A DNA stretch of 64,000 bases, from NCBI RefSeq assembly GCF_001431535.1, contig NZ_LDJK01000005.1, forward strand, positions 62,001 to 126,000, given 5' to 3'. The translations under genes and the position numbers were made by a program. How positions within the stretch are numbered: position 1 is the stretch's first letter; each line of letters opens with the position of its first letter. The notes beneath the pieces were generated by a model. The model ran no database searches. It was not told the origin of the DNA and worked only from the letters and a program-made list of their open reading frames with translations. Positions 54,106 to 61,872 of the stretch are shown one piece after another. The DNA is from Stenotrophomonas chelatiphaga. Its GTDB lineage: Bacteria > Pseudomonadota > Gammaproteobacteria > Xanthomonadales > Xanthomonadaceae.

Positions 54106-54198
54106 GGAGAGGTGTCCGAGCGGTTGAAGGAGCACGCCTGGAAAGTGTGTAAGCGTCTAAACCGCGCTTCGGGGGTTCGAATCCCCCTCTCTCCGCCA
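54106..54198 (+). tRNA. tRNA-Ser (anticodon GGA)
   Basis: A class II tRNA with long variable arm: GGAGAGG acceptor, anticodon arm CACGC-CTGGAAA-GTGTG with anticodon GGA (codon UCC), T arm GGGGG-TTCGAAT-CCCCC and encoded CCA (54196-54198). It is divergent from dnaX and followed by a terminator and a hairpin trailer shared with the other tRNA-Ser. Confidence 0.97.
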
Positions 54199-54206
54199 GA
54201 CAAATG

Positions 54207-54238
54207 AAAAGGGCTGCCCATCGGGCGGCCCTTTTTAT
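54207..54238 (+). terminator. Terminator after tRNA-Ser(GGA)
   Basis: AAAAGGGC-T-GCCC-ATC-GGGC-G-GCCCTTTTT is a GC stem with small bulge followed by T residues, eight bases past the tRNA. Confidence 0.8.
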
Positions 54239-54274
54239 TTGCCTGGTGGACAGAGCGGCAGATGAGAAGCCCCC

Positions 54275-54325
54275 GGGTTCGACGGATCTGCAGGAGCAGA
54301 TCCGGACAGCCGCGGGCTGGCCCCT
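54275..54325 (+). repeat. Trailer element of tRNA-Ser(GGA), with covarying hairpin
   Basis: Sequence starting GGGTTCGACGG followed by hairpin GGATCTG-CAGGAG-CAGATCC (54284-54303) and second hairpin CAGCC-GCG-GGCTG (54307-54319). Its homologue follows tRNA-Ser(CGA) at about 60746-60792 on the other strand. See finding. Confidence 0.8.
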
Positions 54326-54335
54326 GGCGCAGCCC

Positions 54336-54716
54336 TCAATCCCCCGACGCGTACAACAGCGCGATGTCCCGATGGTGCGACTGGCATTGCGGCCCCTCCT
54401 GCTTGACCACCGCCCGCTTGGCTTCGACCACCACCACGCAGCCGTTGGAGAAGCGGTAGGAACGCTCGCCCGACGCGGTCGCCTCCTCGCGCGGCACCTC
54501 GTCCATCGGGCGCTCCGGCGCCGGGGCCGCTGTGTCGGCTGGATGCCCGCCATCGGCCGCCACGGGTGCAGGGTCCGCTGCAACGGGGGCCGCAGGCGCC
54601 GGCGCCTGTGCCGTGCACGCGGTCATCAGGCACAGCGCCGCTGCCGACCCGGCGATGTGCAGCAGGTGGTGGGTCGGCGCGCGGCGCTGCAGGGCGGTAT
54701 CGGGTGAAAACAGCAT
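54336..54716 (-). CDS. Small lipoprotein of unknown function
   Basis: A 126-residue lipoprotein from ATG 54716: the signal ends LCLMTACTAQ (lipobox MTAC), then an Ala/Pro-rich stretch, and a beta part GERSYRFSNGCVVVVEAKRAVVKQEGPQC with two Cys, read in parts. The C-terminus is HHRDIALLYASGD. It lies divergent to the DUF1543 gene. No family is recognised. Confidence 0.65.
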   Translation of the reverse strand: MLFSPDTALQRRAPTHHLLHIAGSAAALCLMTACTAQAPAPAAPVAADPAPVAADGGHPADTAAPAPERPMDEVPREEATASGERSYRFSNGCVVVVEAKRAVVKQEGPQCQSHHRDIALLYASGD

Positions 54717-54845
54717 CGGCAGTCCTCGCGTAATGGGTGATCACCCGACACTACCTGCGCGTGCATTGGCATCCTGCGAACAACGCGTTGTGTCCTGCCA
54801 CACCGGCCTTGCTACGCTGGCCAGCCCTTCCCCTCCGTGTACTGC

Positions 54846-55388
54846 ATGCCCCCTGACCCGACGTCCAGCCCAAGGCTCTACCAGTTCTACGTCGGCGGCA
54901 CCGCAGGCCGCGCCAACATCGAACTGCACGACGTGCAATTCGCTGCCGTGCGGCGCGTGCAGGACGCCTACCCTGCCCTGCGCGACGCCTGGTTCGGCGA
55001 CCCCGGCAGCCTGCACCTGGACGGCTACAGCGTCATCGACTGGGCCGACGGCTTCGACGTGCATCTCGCGCCCGGGCCCGACCCGTCCGGACTCACGCTG
55101 TTCTTCGTCAACATGGGCGGCTATCGCGCGGACAGCCTGGCCGAACTGCACGCGTTCGGCCTGTTCGTGGCAGCCGATGCCGCAGGCGCCAAGGCGAAGG
55201 CGCGGCGCAGCCTGCTGCAGGGCGCACGGCAACTGCACAAGGATGACCTGCGCGAGGTCGACAACTGCCTGGCCCTCGGCGCATTCGGCGAGCTGCACGT
55301 GCATCTGCGGCCCAACGGATCCGGCAAGCCGCCGCGCCCGGAATGGCAGGGCTACCGTCCTATTGCGCGCAAAACCGGGGCCGGATGA
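54846..55388 (+). CDS. DUF1543 family protein
   Basis: A 180-residue protein from ATG 54846 (MPPDPTSSPRLYQFYVGGTAGRANIELHDVQF, read in parts). The DUF1543 pattern is apparent in YPALRDAWFGDPGSLHLDGYSVIDWADGFDV, LTLFFVNMGGYRADSLAELHAF, read in parts. Function unknown; no catalytic motif. GTG 54837 would only add three residues. Probably monocistronic. Confidence 0.8.
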   Translation: MPPDPTSSPRLYQFYVGGTAGRANIELHDVQFAAVRRVQDAYPALRDAWFGDPGSLHLDGYSVIDWADGFDVHLAPGPDPSGLTLFFVNMGGYRADSLAELHAFGLFVAADAAGAKAKARRSLLQGARQLHKDDLREVDNCLALGAFGELHVHLRPNGSGKPPRPEWQGYRPIARKTGAG

Positions 55389-55439
55389 GCTTGCAGCGTT
55401 CCACCAGCGGGGCTGTGGTGGCGTTGATATATACTTATA

Positions 55440-55458
55440 GTAAGTTACTTACCGTAAC
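55440..55458. promoter_or_regulatory. Nested operator for the reductase/TetR operon
   Basis: GTAAG-TTA-CTTAC (55440-55452) is overlapped by GTTAC-TTACC-GTAAC (55444-55458) just before the reductase start at 55475. Very AT-rich TATATACTTATAG precedes it. Such tandem inverted repeats are typical for TetR/QorR-type repressor sites, and the repressor gene follows the reductase. Confidence 0.65.
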
Positions 55459-55474
55459 CAACTGAAGGCTATCC

Positions 55475-56071
55475 ATGCACACGCTCATCGTGGTTCCCCA
55501 CCCCAATCCGGACGCTCTCACCCACGCCATTGCCAAGCGGGTGGCAGAGGGCATCATGCACGCCGATCCCACCGCCAGCGTCGAGATCGCAGACCTGTCC
55601 GCGGAACGCTTTGACCCGGTGTTCAACACGGCCGACATCGCCCATTTCGAAAAGCGCGGCGCCGCCCCCGATGACGTGGCCAGGGAACATGAGCGGCTGG
55701 ACCGCGCCGATACGCTGTTGCTGGTCTACCCCCTTTACTGGTGGTCGTTCCCCGCGCTGCTGAAAGGTTGGATCGACCGTGTTTTCACCAACGGCTGGGC
55801 CTACGACGAGGGTCCCGACGGAAAGGTGCTGAAGAAACTGCAGCGCCTGCGGGTACACCTGGTCGCCAATGGCGGCGCCGACGCAGGGATGATCGAACGC
55901 CACGGCTATGCCAAGGCCATGACGACCCAGATCGACCACGGCATTTTCGACTACTGTGGTGCGACGGTTGCCGGTTCTACGCGCCTGCTCGCATCGGATC
56001 CCGGCTTCCCGGCCGCGCACCTGGACACTGCTTTTGCGATTGGACGCCGCATCGCCCACCCCGAGGATTGA
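55475..56071 (+). CDS. NAD(P)H quinone oxidoreductase (flavodoxin-like fold)
   Basis: A 198-residue flavoprotein of the MdaB/NQO family: LIVVPHPNPDALTHAIAKR, then VYPLYWWSFPALLKGWIDRVFTNGWAYDEG, which forms the FMN/FAD and quinone-binding loop, read in parts. It reduces quinones with two electrons to limit redox stress. It precedes a TetR-family gene whose start follows by five bases; the palindromic operator lies upstream. Confidence 0.9.
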   Translation: MHTLIVVPHPNPDALTHAIAKRVAEGIMHADPTASVEIADLSAERFDPVFNTADIAHFEKRGAAPDDVAREHERLDRADTLLLVYPLYWWSFPALLKGWIDRVFTNGWAYDEGPDGKVLKKLQRLRVHLVANGGADAGMIERHGYAKAMTTQIDHGIFDYCGATVAGSTRLLASDPGFPAAHLDTAFAIGRRIAHPED

Positions 56072-56075
56072 GTCG

Positions 56076-56684
56076 TTGTCAAAGCATCCTGCCGCCACCA
56101 CGCCGAGTGCGCGCCGTCGCCTGCCGCGCGAACAACGCACACGCCAACTGCTTGATGTGGCGTGGGCGCTGATCAGCGAAGAAGGCACCGACCAACTGAC
56201 CTTGGCGCGGCTGGCCGAGGCGGCGGGTGTCACCAAGCCGGTCGCCTACGATCACTTCGGCACCCGCAATGGCCTGCTGGCCGCGCTGTACGAAGATTAC
56301 GACGTGAGGCAGACGGTGGTGTTCGATTCCGCCGTCGATGCGGCGCGCGCCACGCTGCCGGAAAAAGCGCGCGTGGTTGCCACCAGCTACGTCGAGTGCG
56401 TGCTGACCCAGGGACAGGAGATCTCCGCGGTCGTCGCCGCGCTGGGCGGCTCACCGGAACTGCAGGCGGTGAGGCGCCGCTACCAGCAGGCGTTCATCGA
56501 AAAATGCCAGCGCATTTTTGCTCCCTTCGCAGGCCCGGGAGGAGTTACGGCTGCCGGCATGTGGGCGGTGCTCGGCGCTGCCGATACGCTGTCGCAGGCC
56601 GCAGCCGATGCCGATATCAGCAAGGCGCAGGCCTGCGACGAACTGCTGCAGACCCTGCTTGCGGTGGTGAAGCGGAGCGCGTGA
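56076..56684 (+). CDS. TetR-family repressor
   Basis: A 202-residue regulator starting at TTG 56076 with GAGGA nearby; the sequence from MSKHPAATTPSARRRLPREQRTRQLLDVAWALI, read in parts, is typical. HTH: LTLARLAEAAGVTKPVAYDHFGTRNGLLAAL, read in parts. The ligand domain is undefined. It likely represses the upstream reductase and itself via the operator at 55440-55458. Confidence 0.88.
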   Translation: MSKHPAATTPSARRRLPREQRTRQLLDVAWALISEEGTDQLTLARLAEAAGVTKPVAYDHFGTRNGLLAALYEDYDVRQTVVFDSAVDAARATLPEKARVVATSYVECVLTQGQEISAVVAALGGSPELQAVRRRYQQAFIEKCQRIFAPFAGPGGVTAAGMWAVLGAADTLSQAAADADISKAQACDELLQTLLAVVKRSA

Positions 56685-56709
56685 CGCCCCGCCATCACCT
56701 TGTCGCGCA

Positions 56710-57027
56710 TCAACTGCTGGAAAGCTTCATCAGCACCAGTCCACACACGATCAGCACGGCCGCGCCGATGCGCATCGCACTGACCTGCTCGCCCAGGAAC
56801 ACGATGCCCACCACGAATGCACCGACCGCGCCGATGCCGGTCCAGATGGTATACGCGGTGCCCAGCGGCAGGCTGCGCATGGCCACGGCCAGCAGCCAGA
56901 AGCTGGCAATCATGCCGACCAGCGTGATGAGCGTGGGGGTGAGCTTGCTGAAGCCTTCGGACTGTTTCATCGAAACGGCCCAGACAATTTCCAGCAGGCC
57001 GGCGAACAGAAGATAGATCCAGGCCAT
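56710..57027 (-). CDS. gdx: SMR-family guanidinium exporter (SugE/Gdx type)
   Basis: A 105-residue four-TM small multidrug resistance protein of the Gdx/SugE branch: MAWIYLLFAGLLEIVWAVSMKQSEGF, with Glu13 as the proton-coupled residue (E in LLEIVW) and the subgroup signature FSKLTP. SugE/Gdx exports guanidinium rather than broad drugs. The guanidine-II riboswitch candidate lies directly upstream, with AAAGGAGG before the ATG at 57027. Confidence 0.9.
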   Translation of the reverse strand: MAWIYLLFAGLLEIVWAVSMKQSEGFSKLTPTLITLVGMIASFWLLAVAMRSLPLGTAYTIWTGIGAVGAFVVGIVFLGEQVSAMRIGAAVLIVCGLVLMKLSSS

Positions 57028-57033
57028 GGCGGC

Positions 57034-57100
57034 CTCCTTTGCAGGGGCCAGGCCGTCCTGGACATTTCAACCCGGTATGGGGGAGGCCGTTCCTCCGGGG
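57034..57100 (-). promoter_or_regulatory. Guanidine-II (mini-ykkC) riboswitch candidate
   Basis: On the minus strand two hairpins precede gdx: GGAGG-AACGG-CCTCC (57082-57096) and CCAGG-ACGG-CCTGG (57048-57061). The second has the exact ACGG (ACGR) tetraloop of mini-ykkC on a perfect five-base stem; the first has ACGG with one extra A. They are separated by about 20 bases, and a strong Shine-Dalgarno follows. This two-hairpin, ACGR-loop pattern in front of an SMR exporter is the class definition. Sizes by eye; a covariance-model search would decide. Confidence 0.78.
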
Positions 57101-57311
57101 TGGATTCTAGCAAGGCCACCCTGCGACGGCCCTCCTGCAGGCGTCCGGGTTACAGCTCATTCAGTGCAATCTGCTGGCTAACGCAGGCACGCATGCGCTA
57201 GAATGCGCGCCTGCCATCCCCCAGCGATGTGCAGTCCGGACCGGGTTCCAGGCGCTTCGCGCTGCGTCCCATGGCCGTGACAGGTCGCCAGCAAGGTGAC
57301 CACGTCTCTAT

Positions 57312-57422
57312 GGTGGCCCCGTCGGCCCCTCGCGACGCTAGATCGAAAATCCCGCCAGGGCCGGAAGGCAGCAACGGTATCGATCGACGCGGGCGCCGAG
57401 GTCAGCCGGCGGGGTCGCCACC
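57312..57422 (+). ncRNA. ffs: SRP RNA (4.5S RNA)
   Basis: About 111 bases. The conserved SRP hairpin apex is GGGCCGGAAGGCAGCAACGG around 57358-57377; the ends GGTGGCCCCGTCGG and GGGGTCGCCACC pair to close the long rod. TTTT follows at 57423. A -10-like TAGAAT lies at 57199-57204 upstream. The RNA targets membrane proteins together with Ffh. Confidence 0.93.
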
Positions 57423-57584
57423 TTTTCAGCCCCACCCGTGCAGCGCCGAAGGCTGCGGCAGGAGCCGCTGCCAACGTCGCTTGCGACGGCCCGAAGGGTG
57501 CCGGTCAGGAAGACCGGCATAGCGATGCTTGGCGAGCGCGAAGCGCGGCCTGCGTCAGTTCCTGCAATCCCGGAAAAATCCCGC

Positions 57585-57607
57585 TGCCGAGCACGGCTCG
57601 GCGCTAC
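57585..57607 (-). repeat. Single SMAG-like REP unit
   Basis: TGCCGAGCACGGCTCGGCGCTAC ends in CTAC (GTAG on the minus strand); core GCCGAGC/GCTCGGC. It lies in the 201-base gap between ffs and the MBL-fold gene, which converge. Confidence 0.85.
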
Positions 57608-57623
57608 CTGTTTGTAGCGCGCG

Positions 57624-58376
57624 TCAGGGCGCCTGCATCGCCGTCGGCGCTGCCAGCGGCACGCATTCGCCCGGCATCGCAACGCGGTGGCCGCGCGCGC
57701 GCATTGCATCGCCGTCGGCCACGCTGGCGTAGTGGTAGAGCATCATCCGCGCCTGCAGTGCCGCGCTGTATTCGCGCTCCAGGTCATCCACGCCGGTGTG
57801 CGAAGGGTTGCCGTGCAGGCCGCAGTCATGGGCGATCAGTTCGTTGTCATCGGCAAAGCGCGCAAGCATTTCCGGGATCGGGCGGGTATCCCCGCTCCAG
57901 GTCAGCGCGCCTTTCAGGCGCAGCCCATAGGCCGTCTCCGGCCAGTGATGGCGCGCGGGGAATACCTCCAGCCGCACCCCCTCGTGCCAGAACGCATCAC
58001 CGACCACGATCAGCTGGAAGGCATCCCAGAAGTTGGCGCCGCCCTCGGCCAGTACGTTCGGGTAATCGCCGATGCGCCTGTGCAGCAGCGGCACTACCGG
58101 CGCCGGCACATACAGCCGCACCTTGCCGCGGCGCTGCGCGCTGAAGAAGGTATCCACGAACAGGCGCTCGAAGCCTGCGACGTGGTCCAGGTGCACATGG
58201 GTGACGAACAGCGCCTGCGGCATGTGGCCGTAGTGCGCCTGGAACGCGGTCAGTCCTTCGCCGCCGCAGTCGATGGTCAGCCACGGCCGGCCATCGCGTT
58301 CGATCACCGACATCGGCGAACCCAGCTCCACCGCCGACGCATTGCCGACGCCGAGGAAACGCAGCGACCAGTCCAT
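57624..58376 (-). CDS. MBL-fold metallohydrolase
   Basis: A 250-residue metallo-beta-lactamase-fold protein from ATG 58376 ([20 protein letters not shown]). The metal motif is VTHVHLDHVAGF (HxHxDH); further ligands in FPARHHWPETA and TWSGDTRP and HDCGLHG. Broadly like RNase Z-type or PhnP-like enzymes, but the substrate is unknown. It overlaps the kdkA stop by one base (TGATG). Confidence 0.88.
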   Translation of the reverse strand: MDWSLRFLGVGNASAVELGSPMSVIERDGRPWLTIDCGGEGLTAFQAHYGHMPQALFVTHVHLDHVAGFERLFVDTFFSAQRRGKVRLYVPAPVVPLLHRRIGDYPNVLAEGGANFWDAFQLIVVGDAFWHEGVRLEVFPARHHWPETAYGLRLKGALTWSGDTRPIPEMLARFADDNELIAHDCGLHGNPSHTGVDDLEREYSAALQARMMLYHYASVADGDAMRARGHRVAMPGECVPLAAPTAMQAP

Positions 58377-59125
58377 CAGGTTCCCCGGTTCCACGCCAGG
58401 TCGTAGGCACGGCGCAGGCGGGCGAAATCTTTTTCCACGTCATCGGTGCTGCGCTCGCCGCGCAGTTTCAGCAGTGAACGCAGCAGGCGCTTGAGATTGC
58501 GCTCGCGCCAGGCGGTGGCCGGGATGCGCTGCACGCCGCGATCGAAATCGATCAGCCAACCATGCCCGTTGCCATCGAACAGGATGTTGTGCGCGTTGAG
58601 GTCGGCGTGGTCCAGCCCGGCGCGATGGAAGCGCGCAATCAGGCGGCCGGTCTCTTCCCACGGCGCGCCGCGGCCGGCGACCAGGGCACGGTCGGCCAGC
58701 GAACGGACGTCTTCGATGCGCTCCATCAGGATCGCGCAGCGGTAACGCAGGCCTTCGCGCATGTAATACGCGGCGATGGGCCGTGGCACCGGCAGCTTGA
58801 GTTCGCGCAGGGTACGCATCAGCCGGAATTCGGCGAAGCTGCGGGTGTGCTGCGAGCCGCGCCACAGGTACCTGTCGCGGCTCAGCTTGGCCACCAGGCC
58901 ACCGCGCAGGTAGTGCCGCAGCACGCTGGGGCCGAACGGCGCGTCGATGAACCAGGCACTGCCGCGGCCGCCCTCGCCCACCGGCCGCGCCCGCTCTCCC
59001 CAGTGCTGGGGCGAGAACAGACTGGCGTCGGCTTGCCGCAGCCGTTCGCGGTCGAACAGAATGGCACCCATACCGCGACCATCACGGCAAGGCGTCAGCG
59101 CTTCATTGGCGTCGAATGCGACCAT
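58376..59125 (-). CDS. kdkA: 3-deoxy-D-manno-octulosonic acid kinase
   Basis: A 249-residue LPS kinase: [38 protein letters not shown], read in parts, then catalytic [25 protein letters not shown], read in parts. It adds phosphate to Kdo of the lipid A core, as known from Haemophilus/Vibrio KdkA; adjacent to a GT9 heptosyltransferase, which supports the LPS assignment. Divergent from the GT9 gene. Confidence 0.9.
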   Translation of the reverse strand: MVAFDANEALTPCRDGRGMGAILFDRERLRQADASLFSPQHWGERARPVGEGGRGSAWFIDAPFGPSVLRHYLRGGLVAKLSRDRYLWRGSQHTRSFAEFRLMRTLRELKLPVPRPIAAYYMREGLRYRCAILMERIEDVRSLADRALVAGRGAPWEETGRLIARFHRAGLDHADLNAHNILFDGNGHGWLIDFDRGVQRIPATAWRERNLKRLLRSLLKLRGERSTDDVEKDFARLRRAYDLAWNRGT

Positions 59126-59146
59126 TCCTTCGAGTCTAACAACACC

Positions 59147-60187
59147 ATGGCATCACCGTCCCCTTCCCTGTGCCTTTTGCGTTTGTCCGCGCTGGGCGAC
59201 GTGACCCATGTCGTGCCGCTGGTACGCACGCTGCAGGCCGCGCGGCCGGGCATCCCGATCCACTGGGTGATCGACAAGGTCGGCTTGAAACTGCTGGACG
59301 GGCTGCCCGGAGTGACCTTCCACGCCTACGACAAGAAGACCGGGCTGGCGGGCATGAAGGCCCTGCGCGCGGAGCTTCCGGCCGAGCGCTTCGATGCCCT
59401 GCTGCAGATGCAGGTGGCGTTCCGGGCCAACGTGTTGTCGGCCTTCATACCCGCCCGTCGCCGGATCGGTTATGACCGCAGCCGCTCCAAGGATCTGCAT
59501 GGGCTGTTCATCAACGAACGCATCCCGGACCGCCCCGGCATCCATGTGCTGGATGCCATCGGCAGCTTCTGCGAGCCGCTGGGCCTGAAGCAGACCGAGG
59601 TCAGCTGGGACCTGGCGGTACCGGACCAGGCGCATGCCTGGGCGCAGGCGCAGTGGCAGGACGATGGGCGGCCGGTGCTGATGATCTCCCCGTGTTCCAG
59701 CCATGAGCGCCGCAACTGGTATGCCGAGCGCTACGCCGCGGTGGCCAACCACGCCAGCGCGCGCGGGTGGCGGGTGGTGCTGTGCGGGGGCCGGAGCGAA
59801 CTGGAACGGCGCACCGCCGATGCCATCCAGGCCCAGATGGTGCAGCCGGCGCTGGACCTGGTCGGCAAGGACACGCTGAAGCAGTTGCCGGCCCTGCTGG
59901 CCCGCGCGGCGCTGGTGATGTCCCCGGATTCCGGGCCGATGCACATCGCCAACGCGATGGGCACCAAGGTGCTGGGCCTGCATGCGGCCAGCAATCCGCA
60001 TCGCAGTGGGCCGTATTCGGACCGCCGCTACTGCGTGGACCGCTATGACGATGCGGCGCGCAAGTACCTGGGCAAGCCGGCCAGCGCGCTGAAATGGGGT
60101 ACCAAGATCGAGTTCGACGACGTGATGGAACTGATCACCGTGGAGGACGGTATCGCTGCCTTCGAACGCTACGCCGCCGACCGATAG
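59147..60187 (+). CDS. GT9-family LPS heptosyltransferase
   Basis: A 346-residue glycosyltransferase family 9 protein: [24 protein letters not shown] at the N-terminus, and [23 protein letters not shown] near residue 255-275, the standard GT9 motifs, read in parts. These enzymes add heptose from ADP-heptose to the LPS core (WaaC/WaaF). WaaC vs WaaF cannot be told from motifs alone; adjacency to kdkA favours the Kdo-proximal step. Start ATG 59147. Confidence 0.9.
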   Translation: MASPSPSLCLLRLSALGDVTHVVPLVRTLQAARPGIPIHWVIDKVGLKLLDGLPGVTFHAYDKKTGLAGMKALRAELPAERFDALLQMQVAFRANVLSAFIPARRRIGYDRSRSKDLHGLFINERIPDRPGIHVLDAIGSFCEPLGLKQTEVSWDLAVPDQAHAWAQAQWQDDGRPVLMISPCSSHERRNWYAERYAAVANHASARGWRVVLCGGRSELERRTADAIQAQMVQPALDLVGKDTLKQLPALLARAALVMSPDSGPMHIANAMGTKVLGLHAASNPHRSGPYSDRRYCVDRYDDAARKYLGKPASALKWGTKIEFDDVMELITVEDGIAAFERYAADR

Positions 60188-60197
60188 TGACGGCCCG

Positions 60198-60254
60198 GTA
60201 GTGACGGCCGCTGGCCGTCACCCTGGAAGCATGACGGCCAGCGGCCATCACTAC
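60198..60254. repeat. Inverted pair of GACGGCC-type REP units
   Basis: GTAGTGACGGCCGCTGGCCG plus TCA (60198-60220) faces TGACGGCCAGCGGCCATCAC plus TAC (60232-60254), between the convergent GT9 and DUF6165 genes. Confidence 0.88.
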
Positions 60255-60262
60255 CCGGGCTG

Positions 60263-60664
60263 TCAGCCAGCGCGGTAGTCCTTGTATGACTTCTCTTCCA
60301 CATACGCCGAACCCAGCGCCAGGTTGATCGCCTTCTTGATGCGCGCGCGTTCGTCGTTGCGCAGGTAGACGCTGCGCGCCAGCGCGACGAAGGCATCACC
60401 GAAGTCACCGGCCTTGTCCTGCAGGCGGATGTTGTCTTCGATGTCCCACAGTTCTTCGTTGACGGCCTTCAGCTCGGCTCGCAGCTGGGCCACGTCCTTG
60501 CCGCCGGCCGGGTGGGCCATCCAGGTCTTTTCCAGCGCGGAGAGCTCGGTGCGCACGTTGGCCAGCTTGGCCTCGTCACTGATGCGCTCGGACTTGATCT
60601 GCAGGATGGAGATCTTGTCGAGCAGTTCGCCGAAGGCGACGGGGACGAGGATTTCAGCGGTCAT
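60263..60664 (-). CDS. DUF6165 family protein
   Basis: A 133-residue, mostly helical protein with no signal: TAEILVPVAFGELLDKISILQIKSERISDEAKLANVRTELSALEKTW, read in parts, and YLRNDERARIKKAINL. This is the DUF6165 pattern (often near surface-polysaccharide genes). It converges with GT9, giving weak support for an LPS link. Function unknown. Confidence 0.82.
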   Translation of the reverse strand: MTAEILVPVAFGELLDKISILQIKSERISDEAKLANVRTELSALEKTWMAHPAGGKDVAQLRAELKAVNEELWDIEDNIRLQDKAGDFGDAFVALARSVYLRNDERARIKKAINLALGSAYVEEKSYKDYRAG

Positions 60665-60745
60665 GGGAGCACTCTCTGGAAGCAGAGGGAGATGATAGCG
60701 CGCGGCGGATGGTGGGCTGGTAAATGCGGGGCGCTGCGCTTCGGG

Positions 60746-60800
60746 GCCAGCCTGCGGCTGTCCGGTTCTGCTCCTGCAGAACCGTCGAACCCCGCGGGGG
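60746..60800 (-). repeat. Trailer element of tRNA-Ser(CGA), with covarying hairpin
   Basis: On the minus strand, the same order as behind tRNA-Ser(GGA): GGGTTCGACGG, hairpin GGTTCTG-CAGGAG-CAGAACC (60764-60783), then CAGCC-GCA-GGCTG (60748-60760). The stem differs from the other copy at paired positions (AT/TA exchange). See finding. Confidence 0.8.
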
Positions 60801-60827
60801 GTCTCTCCTGCCCGCTCTCGGCAGGCA

Positions 60828-60866
60828 AAAAGAAAAGGGCCACCCGTGGGGTGGCCCTTTTCTTTT
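60828..60866 (-). terminator. Strong terminator of tRNA-Ser(CGA)
   Basis: AAAGAAAAGGGCCACCC-GTGG-GGTGGCCCTTTTCTTT: a nearly perfect long stem that works in either direction, with T-run on the minus strand, between the tRNA and its trailer. Confidence 0.85.
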
Positions 60867-60870
60867 TGTC

Positions 60871-60961
60871 TGGCGGAGAGGGGGGGATTCGAACCCCCGA
60901 GGCGCTATAAACGCCTGCCTGATTTCGAGTCAGGTACATTCAACCGCTCTGCCACCTCTCC
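60871..60961 (-). tRNA. tRNA-Ser (anticodon CGA)
   Basis: A 91-base class II tRNA on the minus strand: acceptor GGAGAGG, anticodon arm CCTGA-CTCGAAA-TCAGG gives CGA (codon UCG), long variable arm, T arm GGGGG-TTCGAAT-CCCCC, encoded CCA at 60871-60873. Followed by a terminator and the shared trailer. Confidence 0.97.
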
Positions 60962-61130
60962 GGTTCCCCCGGCGTACCGGGGACGCGCATGATACGAGGA
61001 TGCGCGGATATTCACAAGCCATCACCAGCAAGAAAGTGAAACTGCGCTGACTTCGCGGCTTGTCGGATGTCCGCCCCACCGCGATGATGGCGTTCTCCCT
61101 GCTGCATCCCCCTTTCCTGCGCGCTCCCCC

Positions 61131-61835
61131 ATGATCGAATTCGGACACCTGACCCACCCCGGCCTGCGCCGCGCGCTGAACGAAGACACCTACTACGGGG
61201 ACGGTGAGCTGGCACTGTGGCTGGTCGCCGATGGCATGGGCGGACACGCCTGTGGCGAGGTGGCCAGTGCGCTGGCACGCGAAACCATCGTGCGCGAGAT
61301 CCGCCGCGGCGCGCCACTGGCCCAGGCCATCCGCACCGCGGACGAGGAGATCATCCGTGCCTCGCGCCGCCGCAACGACAGCCTGCCGATGGGCACCACC
61401 GTGGTGGCCGCCCGCGTGCAGGGCAACCGCTACGAAGTGGCGTGGGTCGGCGACAGCCGGGCCTACCTGTGGCGCGACGGCCAGCTGGCCCAGCTCAGCC
61501 AGGACCACAGCGTGGTGCAGGAGATGCTGGCACAGGGCAACCTGACCCCGGAACAGGCGCGCGCGCACCCGCATCGCAACGTGGTCACCCAGGCATTGGG
61601 GGTGACCGATCCGGCGCATCTGAACGTGGCCACCACCGCCGGCGAGCTGCGCCCGGGCATGCAGCTGCTGCTGTGCAGCGACGGGCTCACCGAAGAGCTG
61701 GACGACAGCGGGATTTCCCGCACGCTGGCCTTCGATGACACCAGCGCGCAGGAATGCGTGGATTCGCTGGTGGCCGCCGCACTGGATGGCGGCGGTTCGG
61801 ACAACATCACCGTAGTGCTGGTGCGCTGCCACTGA
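61131..61835 (+). CDS. PP2C-type Ser/Thr protein phosphatase
   Basis: A 234-residue PPM phosphatase: N-terminal RRALNEDTYY (metal Asp), VADGMGGHACGEVASALA, WVGDSRAYLWRDG, LLLCSDGLTEEL and GGSDNITVVLVR, all in order. Counterpart kinases of the Hanks type are not in the window. Upstream bases ACGCCG/GCGCGCTCCCCC give little site; ATG 61131. Confidence 0.93.
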   Translation: MIEFGHLTHPGLRRALNEDTYYGDGELALWLVADGMGGHACGEVASALARETIVREIRRGAPLAQAIRTADEEIIRASRRRNDSLPMGTTVVAARVQGNRYEVAWVGDSRAYLWRDGQLAQLSQDHSVVQEMLAQGNLTPEQARAHPHRNVVTQALGVTDPAHLNVATTAGELRPGMQLLLCSDGLTEELDDSGISRTLAFDDTSAQECVDSLVAAALDGGGSDNITVVLVRCH

Positions 61836-61872
61836 GGCAGCGGTCAGCGATGGGCAGTGCCGACGCCGGGCG

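Noticed and set aside
53978-54583. Minus-strand ORF across tRNA-Ser(GGA)
   Set aside because: It contains the ERGGFEPPK-type tRNA-Ser translation artefact common in automatic annotation.
60661-61050. ORFs over the tRNA-Ser(CGA) and terminator on both strands
   Set aside because: Same tRNA-Ser artefact; the tRNA, terminator and trailer explain the sequence.
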